A DNA stretch of 64,000 bases from an uncultured Pelagibacteraceae bacterium (lineage in GTDB: Bacteria > Pseudomonadota > Alphaproteobacteria > Pelagibacterales > Pelagibacteraceae), in assembly GCA_902608975.1 (NCBI GenBank), contig CACLQI010000004.1, positions 1 to 64,000 on the forward strand. Reading direction: 5' to 3'. This document shows, one piece after another, positions 38,213 to 48,221 of the stretch. The translations under genes and the position numbers were made by a program. The notes under the pieces are model-generated. The model had not been told where the DNA came from, ran no database searches, and worked only from the letters and a program-made list of their open reading frames with translations. Each line of letters begins with the position of its first letter. Positions within the stretch are counted from its first letter, which is position 1.

Positions 38213-38920
38213 TTAATTTAATTCGTCTTTTTTTATCTGTTCTTCTATTAACTCTTCTTTGAATTGTTGCATTTCTTGTTCTTTAAGTCTTTGTATTTCC
38301 AAATCTTTTAATCTTATTTGTTCGTCTTTTACTCTTTCCTTATGTTCTTTTCGTTTCTTATCTTCATCAAATTTTAATTCCCATTCTTTTAATTTTTGTA
38401 ATTCTTGATCTTTAATTTTTTGCTCTTCTAATTTTATTTTATATTCTTCTAATTTTTTTCTTTTTCTTTCTTTTTGTAGTTTCTGTTTTTGTTCATCTTC
38501 CCTTACTTTTAAGTCGATATCCTTTCTTTTTTGTTCTTCTTCTTTTAATCTTATCTCGTTGTCTTTTTGCAATTGGTCCTTGTCTTTTCGTCTTAAATCG
38601 GAATCTTTTAGTCTTAAATCTTCATCTTTTTTTCTCTGTTCTTCGTCTTTTATTTTTAGATCTCTTTCTTTTTGTGCTAGTTCTTCTTCTTTTAATTTTA
38701 ATCTATTTTCCTCTTTTTCAATTCTTTCTTCTCTTGATTTTAAATCTTTTTTTTCCTGAACAAGTCTTTTTGACTCTTCTCTTTCTTCTAATTTAATTTT
38801 TTTTAGTTTACTTGCATCTTGTTGTTTTTTAAAATCGATATAAGCCTTACCAAGTGATTTTGGAAAAATCCCTCTAATTAAACTTTCATTCTTAATTTTT
38901 TTTTTCTTTCTCTTTTTCAT
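38213..38920 (-). CDS. Highly charged K/E/D/R-rich helical (coiled-coil or single-alpha-helix) protein
   Basis: Long repeat tract KxEDLRLKDSDLRRKDKDQLQKDNEIRLKEEE... Confidence 0.65.
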   Translation of the reverse strand: MKKRKKKKIKNESLIRGIFPKSLGKAYIDFKKQQDASKLKKIKLEEREESKRLVQEKKDLKSREERIEKEENRLKLKEEELAQKERDLKIKDEEQRKKDEDLRLKDSDLRRKDKDQLQKDNEIRLKEEEQKRKDIDLKVREDEQKQKLQKERKRKKLEEYKIKLEEQKIKDQELQKLKEWELKFDEDKKRKEHKERVKDEQIRLKDLEIQRLKEQEMQQFKEELIEEQIKKDELN

Positions 38921-39036
38921 TTTGCAAAAACCTATTTCAACAAAAATTTGTTATTTTCGCAAGCATAAGATTAAACTTTTATGTTCAAGATGTGTTCAAC
39001 CATAAGTGGATTAATTTTATTTAAATTATTTTTATT

Positions 39037-40392
39037 TTAGCTTTCTTTTTCAACTGTTTCCTGTGTTGATTGATCATCTTTTTTGTAACTAACACCTTTT
39101 CTATCTAACATTTTCTTTACTTTTTCAGAATATGGTTCCTCGATGTGTTCAGTTGTTGGGTTTAATTCCATACCTATAGGAGTTATGGTTTGAGGAACTG
39201 GAATAAATTGAGAATCTGGATTTTCTTTGGTAGGTCTAACTTTCATTCTGTAAATTCCAAAGAATCCAATTAAACCGTGAAAAAAAAGTAAAAAAACAAA
39301 AAAACCATTTGGTCCTACAAAATTCATAAATATTGAACATAAGAAAGGACCACTAATTGCACCTAATCCGAAAGCAAACTGTAAACCTGCTCCTGCGGCA
39401 ACAAATTTATCTTTTGTGATAAAGTCATTGGTATGAGCTAATATTAATGAAAACATAGGCAAACTACAAAATGCAAAAAGTGTTAAAAAAATATAAAACC
39501 AAAATTTACTTCCAAGAGTACCGGGCAAATGCATAGTAGATGAGGATAGAATTGCAAACATCGCAAACAATGATGCTCCAAAAGTTGAATAAATAATAAC
39601 TAATCTTCTGTCATATTTATCAGATAAGTTTCCTATAGGGTATTGTGATATAGCACCAGATATTGCTAGTAGAAATGTTACTAAAGAAATTTCAAATATT
39701 GAAAAATTCATTGATGTTGCATACACCGCTAAAAGAGTAAAAAGAGCAGATTGAGTTGTTCCATAAAAGACTGCACCTACCATTCCTAAAGGAGAACACT
39801 CATACAGTTCTCTTAATGACATACTTTTTATTTTTTTAAAATTTGGTGGTTTTCTTTTTGTAAGCAAAATTGGTATTAATGCAGCAGACATAATTATTGA
39901 TATCAAAACAAAAGGTTCAAAATTTTCAGGTTTACTAAAATTAAGAAGAAACATTCCAAGCCCCATTGAGCTATATAAAATGATCATATAAATAGATAAA
40001 ACTTTTCCCCTATTTTTATTACTTGATCTATCATTTAACCAACTTTCAGCAATTGTATAAATGCAAACCATAGAAAAACCTGTGCCAACTCTTAAAACAA
40101 ACCATGTAAATGGGTTAATAAAAACTGAGTGAACCAAAACAGTCAATGATGCAACTGATGCAAATGCTGCAAAAACTCTTATATGACCTACACCAGAAAT
40201 TATATTTGGAACAGTTCGTGCACCAATGAAATATCCAATGAAGTATCCAGACATCATAAAACCTGTTGATACTAAACTAAATTTTTCTGCAACAGCTCTT
40301 ACACCTAACAAAGATCCTTGAAACCCATGAGCCATCATAATTAAACCCATTCCTAAAAAGAGAGCCCAAGAATTTTTTAAAACCTTATTCAT
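39037..40392 (-). CDS. MFS transporter (YcaD-like)
   Basis: 12-TM pattern; GNLSDKYDRRLVIIYSTFGA. Confidence 0.8.
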   Translation of the reverse strand: MNKVLKNSWALFLGMGLIMMAHGFQGSLLGVRAVAEKFSLVSTGFMMSGYFIGYFIGARTVPNIISGVGHIRVFAAFASVASLTVLVHSVFINPFTWFVLRVGTGFSMVCIYTIAESWLNDRSSNKNRGKVLSIYMIILYSSMGLGMFLLNFSKPENFEPFVLISIIMSAALIPILLTKRKPPNFKKIKSMSLRELYECSPLGMVGAVFYGTTQSALFTLLAVYATSMNFSIFEISLVTFLLAISGAISQYPIGNLSDKYDRRLVIIYSTFGASLFAMFAILSSSTMHLPGTLGSKFWFYIFLTLFAFCSLPMFSLILAHTNDFITKDKFVAAGAGLQFAFGLGAISGPFLCSIFMNFVGPNGFFVFLLFFHGLIGFFGIYRMKVRPTKENPDSQFIPVPQTITPIGMELNPTTEHIEEPYSEKVKKMLDRKGVSYKKDDQSTQETVEKES

Positions 40393-40450
40393 AAATCGAC
40401 AGCTTATTATTTCTCATTTTAGACTAAATCAAGCTTTTAATTTGTCTAAG

Positions 40451-41326
40451 TTATAAATTTTTTATTTTAAGAAATGAGTGAATTGCTATGGTTAATATTA
40501 TAATTGAGCCACCTTGTATTGTTTCCAAGGTTGGCTGTTCATTTATGAATAACCATACCCAAATTGGTCCTATAATGGTTTCAAGTAGAAAAAATAAGTT
40601 AACTTCTGCTGCCGATATAAACCTTGGAGCAATTGTTACCAAAACAAAAGGTAAAGCTACACACATTACACACATTAAAGGCACAATAATTATATCTGTC
40701 TCAACTAGGGCAAAGCTTTCAACAAAAAATATTGCAAATCCTGCAACCATAAACTTACCTGCTACCGCTGCGGGCACTAAATCTTTATTTTTCGCTGATC
40801 TAACTATTACTGCTCCTATAGCTAAACCAAGAGCTGTTATTAAACCAAATAAATCTCCAAAAAAATTACCTAATTGTATAGAGTCGTAAAAAATATAAAC
40901 AGCCGCAGCAAAAGTAACAAAAATGGCTGTCCAGGTTTTTCTGTCCGGCATTTCTTTTAAAAAAATTCCACCTAAAACAGCTGACAACATTGGAGCCATT
41001 GCTATCATTACCAAAGTATTTGCAACGTTCGTATTTTGTATTGAAATAATGAAAGTAATATTGGTTATTGAAAAAACTAACGCATAAAAAATTCCATGTA
41101 TTCCCATAGAAAAAAAAACTTTAAAAAAGTTTTTTTTGTAAAATATTAATAAACCAGCTAAGACAACAAAAAAGGGTATAGTTCCTCTATAAAAAAGCAT
41201 ACCCCAAGTATCTATATTGCTTAATCTAATAAACAACGAGTCTGGAGTAATGAAAAAAACAGCAATAAAGGCTAATAATGAACCTTTTTGTTGATCAGAC
41301 AGATTTTTCATTAAGATAATTTTCAA
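40451..41326 (-). CDS. EamA/DMT superfamily transporter
   Basis: Ten predicted TM; LSAVLGGIFLKEMP. Confidence 0.8.
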   Translation of the reverse strand: MKIILMKNLSDQQKGSLLAFIAVFFITPDSLFIRLSNIDTWGMLFYRGTIPFFVVLAGLLIFYKKNFFKVFFSMGIHGIFYALVFSITNITFIISIQNTNVANTLVMIAMAPMLSAVLGGIFLKEMPDRKTWTAIFVTFAAAVYIFYDSIQLGNFFGDLFGLITALGLAIGAVIVRSAKNKDLVPAAVAGKFMVAGFAIFFVESFALVETDIIIVPLMCVMCVALPFVLVTIAPRFISAAEVNLFFLLETIIGPIWVWLFINEQPTLETIQGGSIIILTIAIHSFLKIKNL

Positions 41327-43247
41327 CTTCGTTTAAATTTTTAAGTTTTTCAGAGCAAGTTTGATTTTTACAAATTAAAACAAAATTTTCCTCACTATTT
41401 TTTTTATGTATAAAAGTGGCTTTTTCAAAATATTTTTTTAGTAATTTATTTCTAATATCTTCAAGGTTTTTATCATCACCATTAAACGTGAATGTTATAT
41501 TTTGATCACAAATATCTAGAATTTTTATATAACTAAACATTTGAGAATAATGGTTATTTATTGAGGAATGATATGATTTTTTTAATGTATCAATCTTATC
41601 TTTCCAAAAATTATCTTCGGTAATATTAAATATTTTATTACAAACTAAAAGAAAAACACTGTTTCCGTTAGGTATATTATTATCGATTATATCTATTGGT
41701 TTTACAAAAAGATCGTTAGAATTTTTAATATTTTTTTGTAGAAGATTGTTTTCTTCATCATAGAAAAAACTCCAAGTTTGTTTTAATAATTCTACACATT
41801 TTTTTAGTGAATTTTCGTCTTTATTAATTTCATAAATTGAAACTAAAAGTAGACTAAAATAAGCATAATCTTCTAAAAAAACATCTATTTCTTCTCTATT
41901 TTTATCATAGCAGTGAAAAATATTATTTTTAAGGATTTTTTCAAGTTTATTAAAGTAATTAATTGCTTGATCGTAAATATTTTTATCATCCAAAATAAAA
42001 GAAGAATGTAAAATAGAATAAATCCAAAAACTATTTAAATCAGTCTGTGTTTTCTCGTCAAAAAATGGTTTAATTCTTTTTTTTCTCAGTTGTAAAAGTT
42101 TTTGTTCGATTTTTTTAATATTAGCTTTTTCATCTATGTTAAGATTGATATCTTTTTTTTCTATTAAGATATTTGATCCTTCGAAGTTACCTTCTTTTGT
42201 GATTTCATATTTTTTTTTAAAAGTTTCTAAATCAGACTCTAATAATTTTTCTAATTCGTCATATTTCCATACATAGTATTTTCCCTCAACTCCTTCGCTG
42301 TCAGCATCATAGGCTGAACCAAGTAAATCACTTTTATTTTTAAATTCAGAATTAATAAAATTGATACTTTGTTTTAGTTTATCTTTAAAATAATCATCGT
42401 TTGTATGATTAACAAAGTTATTTAGAATTTTAACAAACAAAATATTGTCGTAAAGCATTTTTTCAAAATGTGGTACTACCCACTTATCATCGACAGTGTA
42501 TCTAGCAATACCGCCTTCAAGTTGATCATACATACCTTTAGACGCAATATTTTTTAAAAGGTTTTTTACTACACTAAAAAAACTTTCTTTTTTATTTTTA
42601 AAATAAAAATATAAAATAGTATCAAAAATATAAAATTGAGGAAATTTTGGAGCTCCTTGAAATCCTCCATTTTCCTTATCCATATATTGGAGTATTTTTT
42701 CAGCCAAGGGTTCCAAGTCTTGTTTTAACACAGCATTTTTAAGATTTAATTCTTTAAAAACCATTTTCATTTGTGAAACTTGTGAGATAATTTTTTCCCT
42801 GTTTTCTAAGTAAACTTTTGAAACATTTTCTAAAACTTTATTAAAACTTGGTCTTCCTTGCATTTCTTGTGGAGGAAAATAAGTCCCACCTGTAAATGGA
42901 ACACCGTTTTCATCTAAAAACATTGAAAGAGGCCATCCCCCTTGAGCTCCTGTTAAAATACCTAGGCTTTTTTGAAAAATAAAATCGAGATCAGGTCTTT
43001 CTTCTCTATCAACTTTAATATTAATGAATTTTTCATTCATTATCTCGGCTGTATCGCTATTTTCAAAACTTTCATGAGCCATTACGTGGCACCAATGACA
43101 ACTTGCATAACCAACACTTAAAAAAATTGGTTTTTTTTCGTTTTTAGCTTTTAATAGAGTTTCTTTTTTCCATGGCAACCAATTAACCGGATTGTTTTCG
43201 TGTTGTCTTAGGTATGGACTGTTCTCGTGCTTTAATTGATTGGTCAT
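41295..43247 (-). CDS. Thioredoxin-domain protein of the YyaL/SSP411 family
   Basis: NQLKHENSPYLRQHENNPVNWLPW; SVGYASCHWCHVMAHESFE; VDREERPDLD. Confidence 0.88.
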   Translation of the reverse strand: MTNQLKHENSPYLRQHENNPVNWLPWKKETLLKAKNEKKPIFLSVGYASCHWCHVMAHESFENSDTAEIMNEKFINIKVDREERPDLDFIFQKSLGILTGAQGGWPLSMFLDENGVPFTGGTYFPPQEMQGRPSFNKVLENVSKVYLENREKIISQVSQMKMVFKELNLKNAVLKQDLEPLAEKILQYMDKENGGFQGAPKFPQFYIFDTILYFYFKNKKESFFSVVKNLLKNIASKGMYDQLEGGIARYTVDDKWVVPHFEKMLYDNILFVKILNNFVNHTNDDYFKDKLKQSINFINSEFKNKSDLLGSAYDADSEGVEGKYYVWKYDELEKLLESDLETFKKKYEITKEGNFEGSNILIEKKDINLNIDEKANIKKIEQKLLQLRKKRIKPFFDEKTQTDLNSFWIYSILHSSFILDDKNIYDQAINYFNKLEKILKNNIFHCYDKNREEIDVFLEDYAYFSLLLVSIYEINKDENSLKKCVELLKQTWSFFYDEENNLLQKNIKNSNDLFVKPIDIIDNNIPNGNSVFLLVCNKIFNITEDNFWKDKIDTLKKSYHSSINNHYSQMFSYIKILDICDQNITFTFNGDDKNLEDIRNKLLKKYFEKATFIHKKNSEENFVLICKNQTCSEKLKNLNEVENYLNEKSV

Positions 43248-43271
43248 AAATATCAGTTAATAGAGTGAGAT

Positions 43272-43826
43272 TTATTGAGAGTAAGGTTTTCTCGAAAATA
43301 TTTTTTTTACTATTGGTTCAAAGTATTTTAAAGGCAATGACTTATAATTAGGATCAAAAGATCCTTGATCATACTTTTCACAAAAGTCTATTGTTGCCTG
43401 ATAATACTTATGTCCTATGTATTTATCTCTTTTGTTTCTGTTACCTCCTAAGTGATGTGCATAGTAATAAGCTTGAAATTCTCCATGTTTCTCAATTATC
43501 CAATGAGTTTTCTCGGAAACGTAAGGTTTTAATATTGCGGCTGCATACTCTGAGTGGTTCATCGGAGCTAATTCATCTCCAATATCGTGAAGCAAAGCTG
43601 CTACTATCATTTCTTCATCTTCACCAGCTTTTAGAGCTTTTGTAGCACTTTGTAGAGAATGTTCTAATCTTGATACTTGGTAACCTTCAAGGGTTTCAGT
43701 AAGACCTGACATAAATTTCAATATTCTCTCAGCAGTACGACCTGCATATTTTTTCTCATGTTTATCTAAAAAAAGATAATCTTCTTTAGATCCATTTTTC
43801 ATTTCTGTGAAACTCACTTTTTTCAT
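43272..43826 (-). CDS. HD-domain protein (predicted HD phosphohydrolase/oxygenase-like)
   Basis: LEHSLQSATKA, AALLHDIGDELAPMNHSEYAA, KHGEFQAYYY, YDQGSFDPNYKSLPLKYFEP. Confidence 0.75.
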   Translation of the reverse strand: MKKVSFTEMKNGSKEDYLFLDKHEKKYAGRTAERILKFMSGLTETLEGYQVSRLEHSLQSATKALKAGEDEEMIVAALLHDIGDELAPMNHSEYAAAILKPYVSEKTHWIIEKHGEFQAYYYAHHLGGNRNKRDKYIGHKYYQATIDFCEKYDQGSFDPNYKSLPLKYFEPIVKKIFSRKPYSQ

Positions 43827-45307
43827 TAGTTATTTGATGCAGTGCTTAATAATGATAATTGCGTAACTTTATCCTCTCCAAGTTCGTCTATTACTTTAAC
43901 AGGATAGTCCCCAGTAAAATGGTGGTCGGTTAATTGTGGATATAGGTTATTTCTTTTTTCAAATCCCATAGCTTTATAAAGACCATCAATATTCAAAAAT
44001 TTTAGCGATTTGGCACCTATTATTTCACAAATCTTATCTACAGTGTTATTTGCTGCTAATAATTCTTTTTTTGTTGGAGTGTCAACGCCGTAAAAATCTG
44101 GAAATTTTATTTCAGGACTAGCTATTCTTACATGAATTTCTTTAGCTCCAGAATCATAAAGCATCTTTACTATTTTCGATGAAGTTGTACCTCTTACCAA
44201 GGAATCGTCCACTAATATTATTTTTTTATTTTTAATTACAGATAAATTAGCATTTAGTTTAAGCTTAACTCCTAAGCTTCTAATTTTTTGTGATGGTTCT
44301 ATAAAAGTTCTTCCAACATAATGATTTCTTATTAATCCTAAATCAAAATTGATTTTTTTTTCTTGTGCATATCCTAATGCTGCAGCATTACCAGAATCTG
44401 GAACTGGAACAATCAAATCAGCATCTAGACTCTCTTGTTTTGCTAATTCTGCACCAAAACTTTTTCTATATTCATAGGCTGTTTTTCCATTTAATATACT
44501 ATCGGGTCTAGAAAAATATATATATTCAAACACACACGGTCTAATTTTTTTTGGTGGAAAAGGTTTTACACTTTGAAGTTTATCATTTTCAATACAAACA
44601 ATTTCTCCATTTTCTACTTCTCTAACAAATTTCGCACCAATTATATCCAGGGCGCAAGTCTCAGAGGCTAAAACATAGGAATTCTTAAGTTTTCCAATAA
44701 CCAAAGGCCTAATTCCATAAGGATCTCTAACTCCAATTAATATATTTTGTGTCATAACTACCAATGCGTAACCGCCTTGAATTTGAAAAAGTGCATCTAT
44801 AACTTTATCAATAGTTTTAACCCTTTTGGATCTTGCTATTAATTTAACAATAGTTTCAGTATCAGATGTTGTATAAAAAATTGATCCTTCTTCGACCATT
44901 TTCTTTCTTAATGTAATAGCATTAGTTAGGTTACCATTGTGTGCTACACCGATACCTCCTGCATTAGTATCAGCAAAAAAGGGTTGAATATTTCTTAATG
45001 TTGTTCCACCTGTTGTTGAGTATCTATTGTGACCGATTGCATAACTACCTGGCAATGTTTTTATAACTTTTTCTTTACTAAAATTATCTCCAACTAAGCC
45101 AAATCTTTTTTCTGAGTGATATTTTTTTCCATCAAAAGATACAATTCCACAGCCTTCTTGACCCCTATGCTGAAGAGCATGAAGGCCTAAAACAGTTAAA
45201 GCGGAAGCGTCCTGATTATTACTAATACCAAATACGGCACACTCTTCCTTTATTTTAGGATTAAAGCTCTTGAACTTTATCTTTTGCATCTTTGTATTCT
45301 TTTTCAT
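43826..45307 (-). CDS. purF: Amidophosphoribosyltransferase
   Basis: ECAVFGISN, ALQHRGQEGCGIVSFD, GHNRYSTTGG, VDDSLVRGTTSSKIVKML. Confidence 0.92.
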   Translation of the reverse strand: MKKNTKMQKIKFKSFNPKIKEECAVFGISNNQDASALTVLGLHALQHRGQEGCGIVSFDGKKYHSEKRFGLVGDNFSKEKVIKTLPGSYAIGHNRYSTTGGTTLRNIQPFFADTNAGGIGVAHNGNLTNAITLRKKMVEEGSIFYTTSDTETIVKLIARSKRVKTIDKVIDALFQIQGGYALVVMTQNILIGVRDPYGIRPLVIGKLKNSYVLASETCALDIIGAKFVREVENGEIVCIENDKLQSVKPFPPKKIRPCVFEYIYFSRPDSILNGKTAYEYRKSFGAELAKQESLDADLIVPVPDSGNAAALGYAQEKKINFDLGLIRNHYVGRTFIEPSQKIRSLGVKLKLNANLSVIKNKKIILVDDSLVRGTTSSKIVKMLYDSGAKEIHVRIASPEIKFPDFYGVDTPTKKELLAANNTVDKICEIIGAKSLKFLNIDGLYKAMGFEKRNNLYPQLTDHHFTGDYPVKVIDELGEDKVTQLSLLSTASNN

Positions 45308-45806
45308 TAGGAAATTCTTTTACTAGATAGTTACTACCTTTTTGAACATATGAAAAGGTAAAGGATTTAGAAATATTTAGTGGCCAATTCTTATAATTAT
45401 AGAAGATATTTACAGTTGCAAAAACACAGACACAAACAATATAAGCCCGAACAAAACCGAAGAAAAAGCCAAAAACAGTATCTACTTTGCCGATTCCTGA
45501 ATATTTAACAGTTTTAGATATACCCTTATTAATAATTAATATTACAAATATAATTAAAATAAATAATCCAATACCCAAAACTAGATCTAATATATACTGA
45601 TTGTCTATTACATCTTTTACGTGAGGTTTGATTTTAGGAAAAAGAATCAATGTAACAACATAAGCCAATAACCATTTCGAAGCAGACAAAATACTTAATA
45701 CAAAACCTTTTGAAGAACATCTAATTAAAGACCAAATAGTAATAATTAGATAAATTAAATCAAAACCCGAAATTGATTTATAAAAATCTAACAGACTATC
45801 AACCAT
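45261..45806 (-). CDS. cvpA: CvpA family protein
   Basis: Four-TM CvpA pattern and position next to purF. Confidence 0.8.
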   Translation of the reverse strand: MVDSLLDFYKSISGFDLIYLIITIWSLIRCSSKGFVLSILSASKWLLAYVVTLILFPKIKPHVKDVIDNQYILDLVLGIGLFILIIFVILIINKGISKTVKYSGIGKVDTVFGFFFGFVRAYIVCVCVFATVNIFYNYKNWPLNISKSFTFSYVQKGSNYLVKEFPNEKEYKDAKDKVQEL

Positions 45807-48199
45807 TAGTTTTGAATTTTTCCAAATGGCTTAACTAATAATATTAATGACGGCAATAAAGTTAGAACAGACACCATTGCCAAAAGCATTGCTATTCCTG
45901 TAAATACACCAAAATAGATTGTTGGTATAAAATTTGAAAGTACTAAAATAGAAAATCCAAAAACAATAGTGATTGATGTATTAAGTATTGCAACTCCAAC
46001 GGTAGAGTGGCACAATTTTAGTGTTTCATTATAGTTATTATTCTGACTAAATTCTTCTCTAAATCTATAAATATAGTGAATACTATTATCGACGGCTATT
46101 CCAATTGTGATTGCAGCAATTGTTATTGTCATCATATCAAGAGGTATTCCAAGCACTCCAATTATTCCTAAAATAAAAAAAGCAGCAATAAAGTTTGGTA
46201 CAACACCAATTAAGGATAACTTTAAATTTTTAAAAAGGATCATGAACATAGCAAAGATACCAATCATTACAAAACCTAAAGTTAATATTTGTGACTTAAA
46301 TAAACTTTGCAAAAGATTGTTAAATAAAATTAATACACCAGCTAATTTAAATTCCTCTTTTTTTAAACCTAATTTATTTTCTAAATCATAATTAATTTTA
46401 TTTATTAAGTCGTTTCTTCTTAAATTTTCTAAAGAATCTTTAATTCTTAAACTGATTCTAGCTTCGTTATCATTAATTGAAATATATGGATCAACTATTT
46501 CTTTTTTAATAGACCCTGGAATTTTGGTATACAAAACTCCCATTTCTAGAGTCCCTAAAGGTTTATTGTTATTTAATTGTTCTGCAACTTTAAGAATTGA
46601 TGAAAAAGATAAGACTTTACCGATCGCAGGTAATCCATCAAGATAGTTATGAACTTTTTCTATTTTATCAATTTTATCTTTAGTAAACCAATATTTTTCA
46701 TTATTTTGAGTGTCATCATCTTCCCAATCTTCAAATTCATCATCTTCATTACTTAATTCATTTTTTTTTTCAGCAGGGAATTTTATAATTATTTCTAAAG
46801 GCGTTGTGCCTCCTAACTTTTCATCAATAAGCTTCATACCCTTATATATTTCAGTTTTCTTGTTGAAATAGTTTATGAAGCTATTTTCTACTTCTAAACG
46901 GGAAATTCCAATAACACTTAAAACTATTATCAAGCCTGTTATAGAAAAAATAATTTTTTTATAATTAATAGATGCTTTGCTGAAAAACTCTGTTATTTTT
47001 GATTTGTTTTGCTCTTTAATATTTGTTTCTTCAGAAGATAAAAAATTAAGTAAAGTAGGCAACAAAGTAAATGTGACAATAAATGAAGTCAACAATCCTA
47101 ATGTCATCATCCAACCAAAATCTATAATAGGTTTTATTTCACTAAAAATTAAAGATAAAAATGCGCAAATCGTAGTAAGAACTGTATATAGTATTGGCCA
47201 AAACATTTTAGAAGTAGTCATTAAGATTATTTCTAAAATATCGATTGTAGGATTGTTTTTTTTTAATTGCAAAAATCTAGTACTCATATGGATGTTCATT
47301 GCCATTGTAAGAATTAACATCAGAGCGATAAAATTTGAAGATATTACTGTAACTTTCCAATTTAAGAGTCCAAGTAAGCCAGTCATAATCGTAACAGAAA
47401 AAAAACAACTACTTATTGGTATAATTATCCAAATAAGTTTTCTAAAAACAAACCAGAGAGTTGTTATAATAAATAATAACACACCAACTCCAAAAACTAT
47501 TATATCACTTTTAATAAATGACATCATATCATCCGCAATCATTGGTATTCCACCTAAAAAAATTTTAGCTTCGTCGCTATAAGTTTTAATGATTTCTCTT
47601 ATCTCTAAGATGTTTTCGTGATTTTTTTTTTTTATTAGATCTTTATGCTTTTCCAATTCATTTTTATCTTTAATAGTTTTAATTTTTTGATCTTTTTTAA
47701 TATTTACTATGATACCAGAAGTGTTTCCATCTTCGCTAATTACAAAATTTCTAAACACAGGACTATTTAAAATTTCATTAAAACCTCTCTCTTTATCAAC
47801 CCCTTTATCTTTTAATGTTACAAAGTTTTTAAGTCTCTCTGCAAGTGGCGCTTCGGAATTATTTAAAAGTGGAATATCTAATAATGTTATAACATTATGA
47901 ACCCAATCAAGACTTTGAATTTTGTATTTTAAGCTTAATAAATTATTAATGGAACTTTCTGAAGTCATTCCATATTTAGGAGTATAAGTTAACACTAGGA
48001 AATCTTTAGAACCATATCTTTCTGTAATTTCTCTTAGATATTTTAAATCTGGATCTCCTTCAATTAACAAAGTATCAGATGATGCGTCTAGTCTAAAATC
48101 TTTTGAAAAGTAACCAAAACCTACCAAAGCGAAGATTAGCAAAAGAAGAATTAGTTTTGGTTTTTCAATAATATTTTTCCGATACAGGTTTGCAATCAT
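45806..48199 (-). CDS. RND/MMPL family exporter; ORF track extends to 48265, internal ATG at 48199 more likely
   Basis: Two-half RND architecture; large periplasmic loops; AVDNSIHYIYRFREE. Confidence 0.85.
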   Translation of the reverse strand: MIANLYRKNIIEKPKLILLLLIFALVGFGYFSKDFRLDASSDTLLIEGDPDLKYLREITERYGSKDFLVLTYTPKYGMTSESSINNLLSLKYKIQSLDWVHNVITLLDIPLLNNSEAPLAERLKNFVTLKDKGVDKERGFNEILNSPVFRNFVISEDGNTSGIIVNIKKDQKIKTIKDKNELEKHKDLIKKKNHENILEIREIIKTYSDEAKIFLGGIPMIADDMMSFIKSDIIVFGVGVLLFIITTLWFVFRKLIWIIIPISSCFFSVTIMTGLLGLLNWKVTVISSNFIALMLILTMAMNIHMSTRFLQLKKNNPTIDILEIILMTTSKMFWPILYTVLTTICAFLSLIFSEIKPIIDFGWMMTLGLLTSFIVTFTLLPTLLNFLSSEETNIKEQNKSKITEFFSKASINYKKIIFSITGLIIVLSVIGISRLEVENSFINYFNKKTEIYKGMKLIDEKLGGTTPLEIIIKFPAEKKNELSNEDDEFEDWEDDDTQNNEKYWFTKDKIDKIEKVHNYLDGLPAIGKVLSFSSILKVAEQLNNNKPLGTLEMGVLYTKIPGSIKKEIVDPYISINDNEARISLRIKDSLENLRRNDLINKINYDLENKLGLKKEEFKLAGVLILFNNLLQSLFKSQILTLGFVMIGIFAMFMILFKNLKLSLIGVVPNFIAAFFILGIIGVLGIPLDMMTITIAAITIGIAVDNSIHYIYRFREEFSQNNNYNETLKLCHSTVGVAILNTSITIVFGFSILVLSNFIPTIYFGVFTGIAMLLAMVSVLTLLPSLILLVKPFGKIQN

Positions 48200-48221
48200 T
48201 AACAATACTATATATTTGAAA

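Noticed and set aside
38559-38759. 66-aa Ser/Phe-rich ORF antisense to the charged repeat protein
   Set aside because: Composition is the mirror of K/E-rich codons; artefact
40488-40889. 133-aa plus-strand ORF antisense to EamA transporter
   Set aside because: Shadow ORF of a clear transporter; no recognisable motifs
46977-47582. 201-aa plus-strand ORF antisense to the RND/MMPL exporter
   Set aside because: Lies wholly inside a well-supported gene on the other strand; low-complexity I/V/K composition typical of antisense reading of an AT-rich membrane gene
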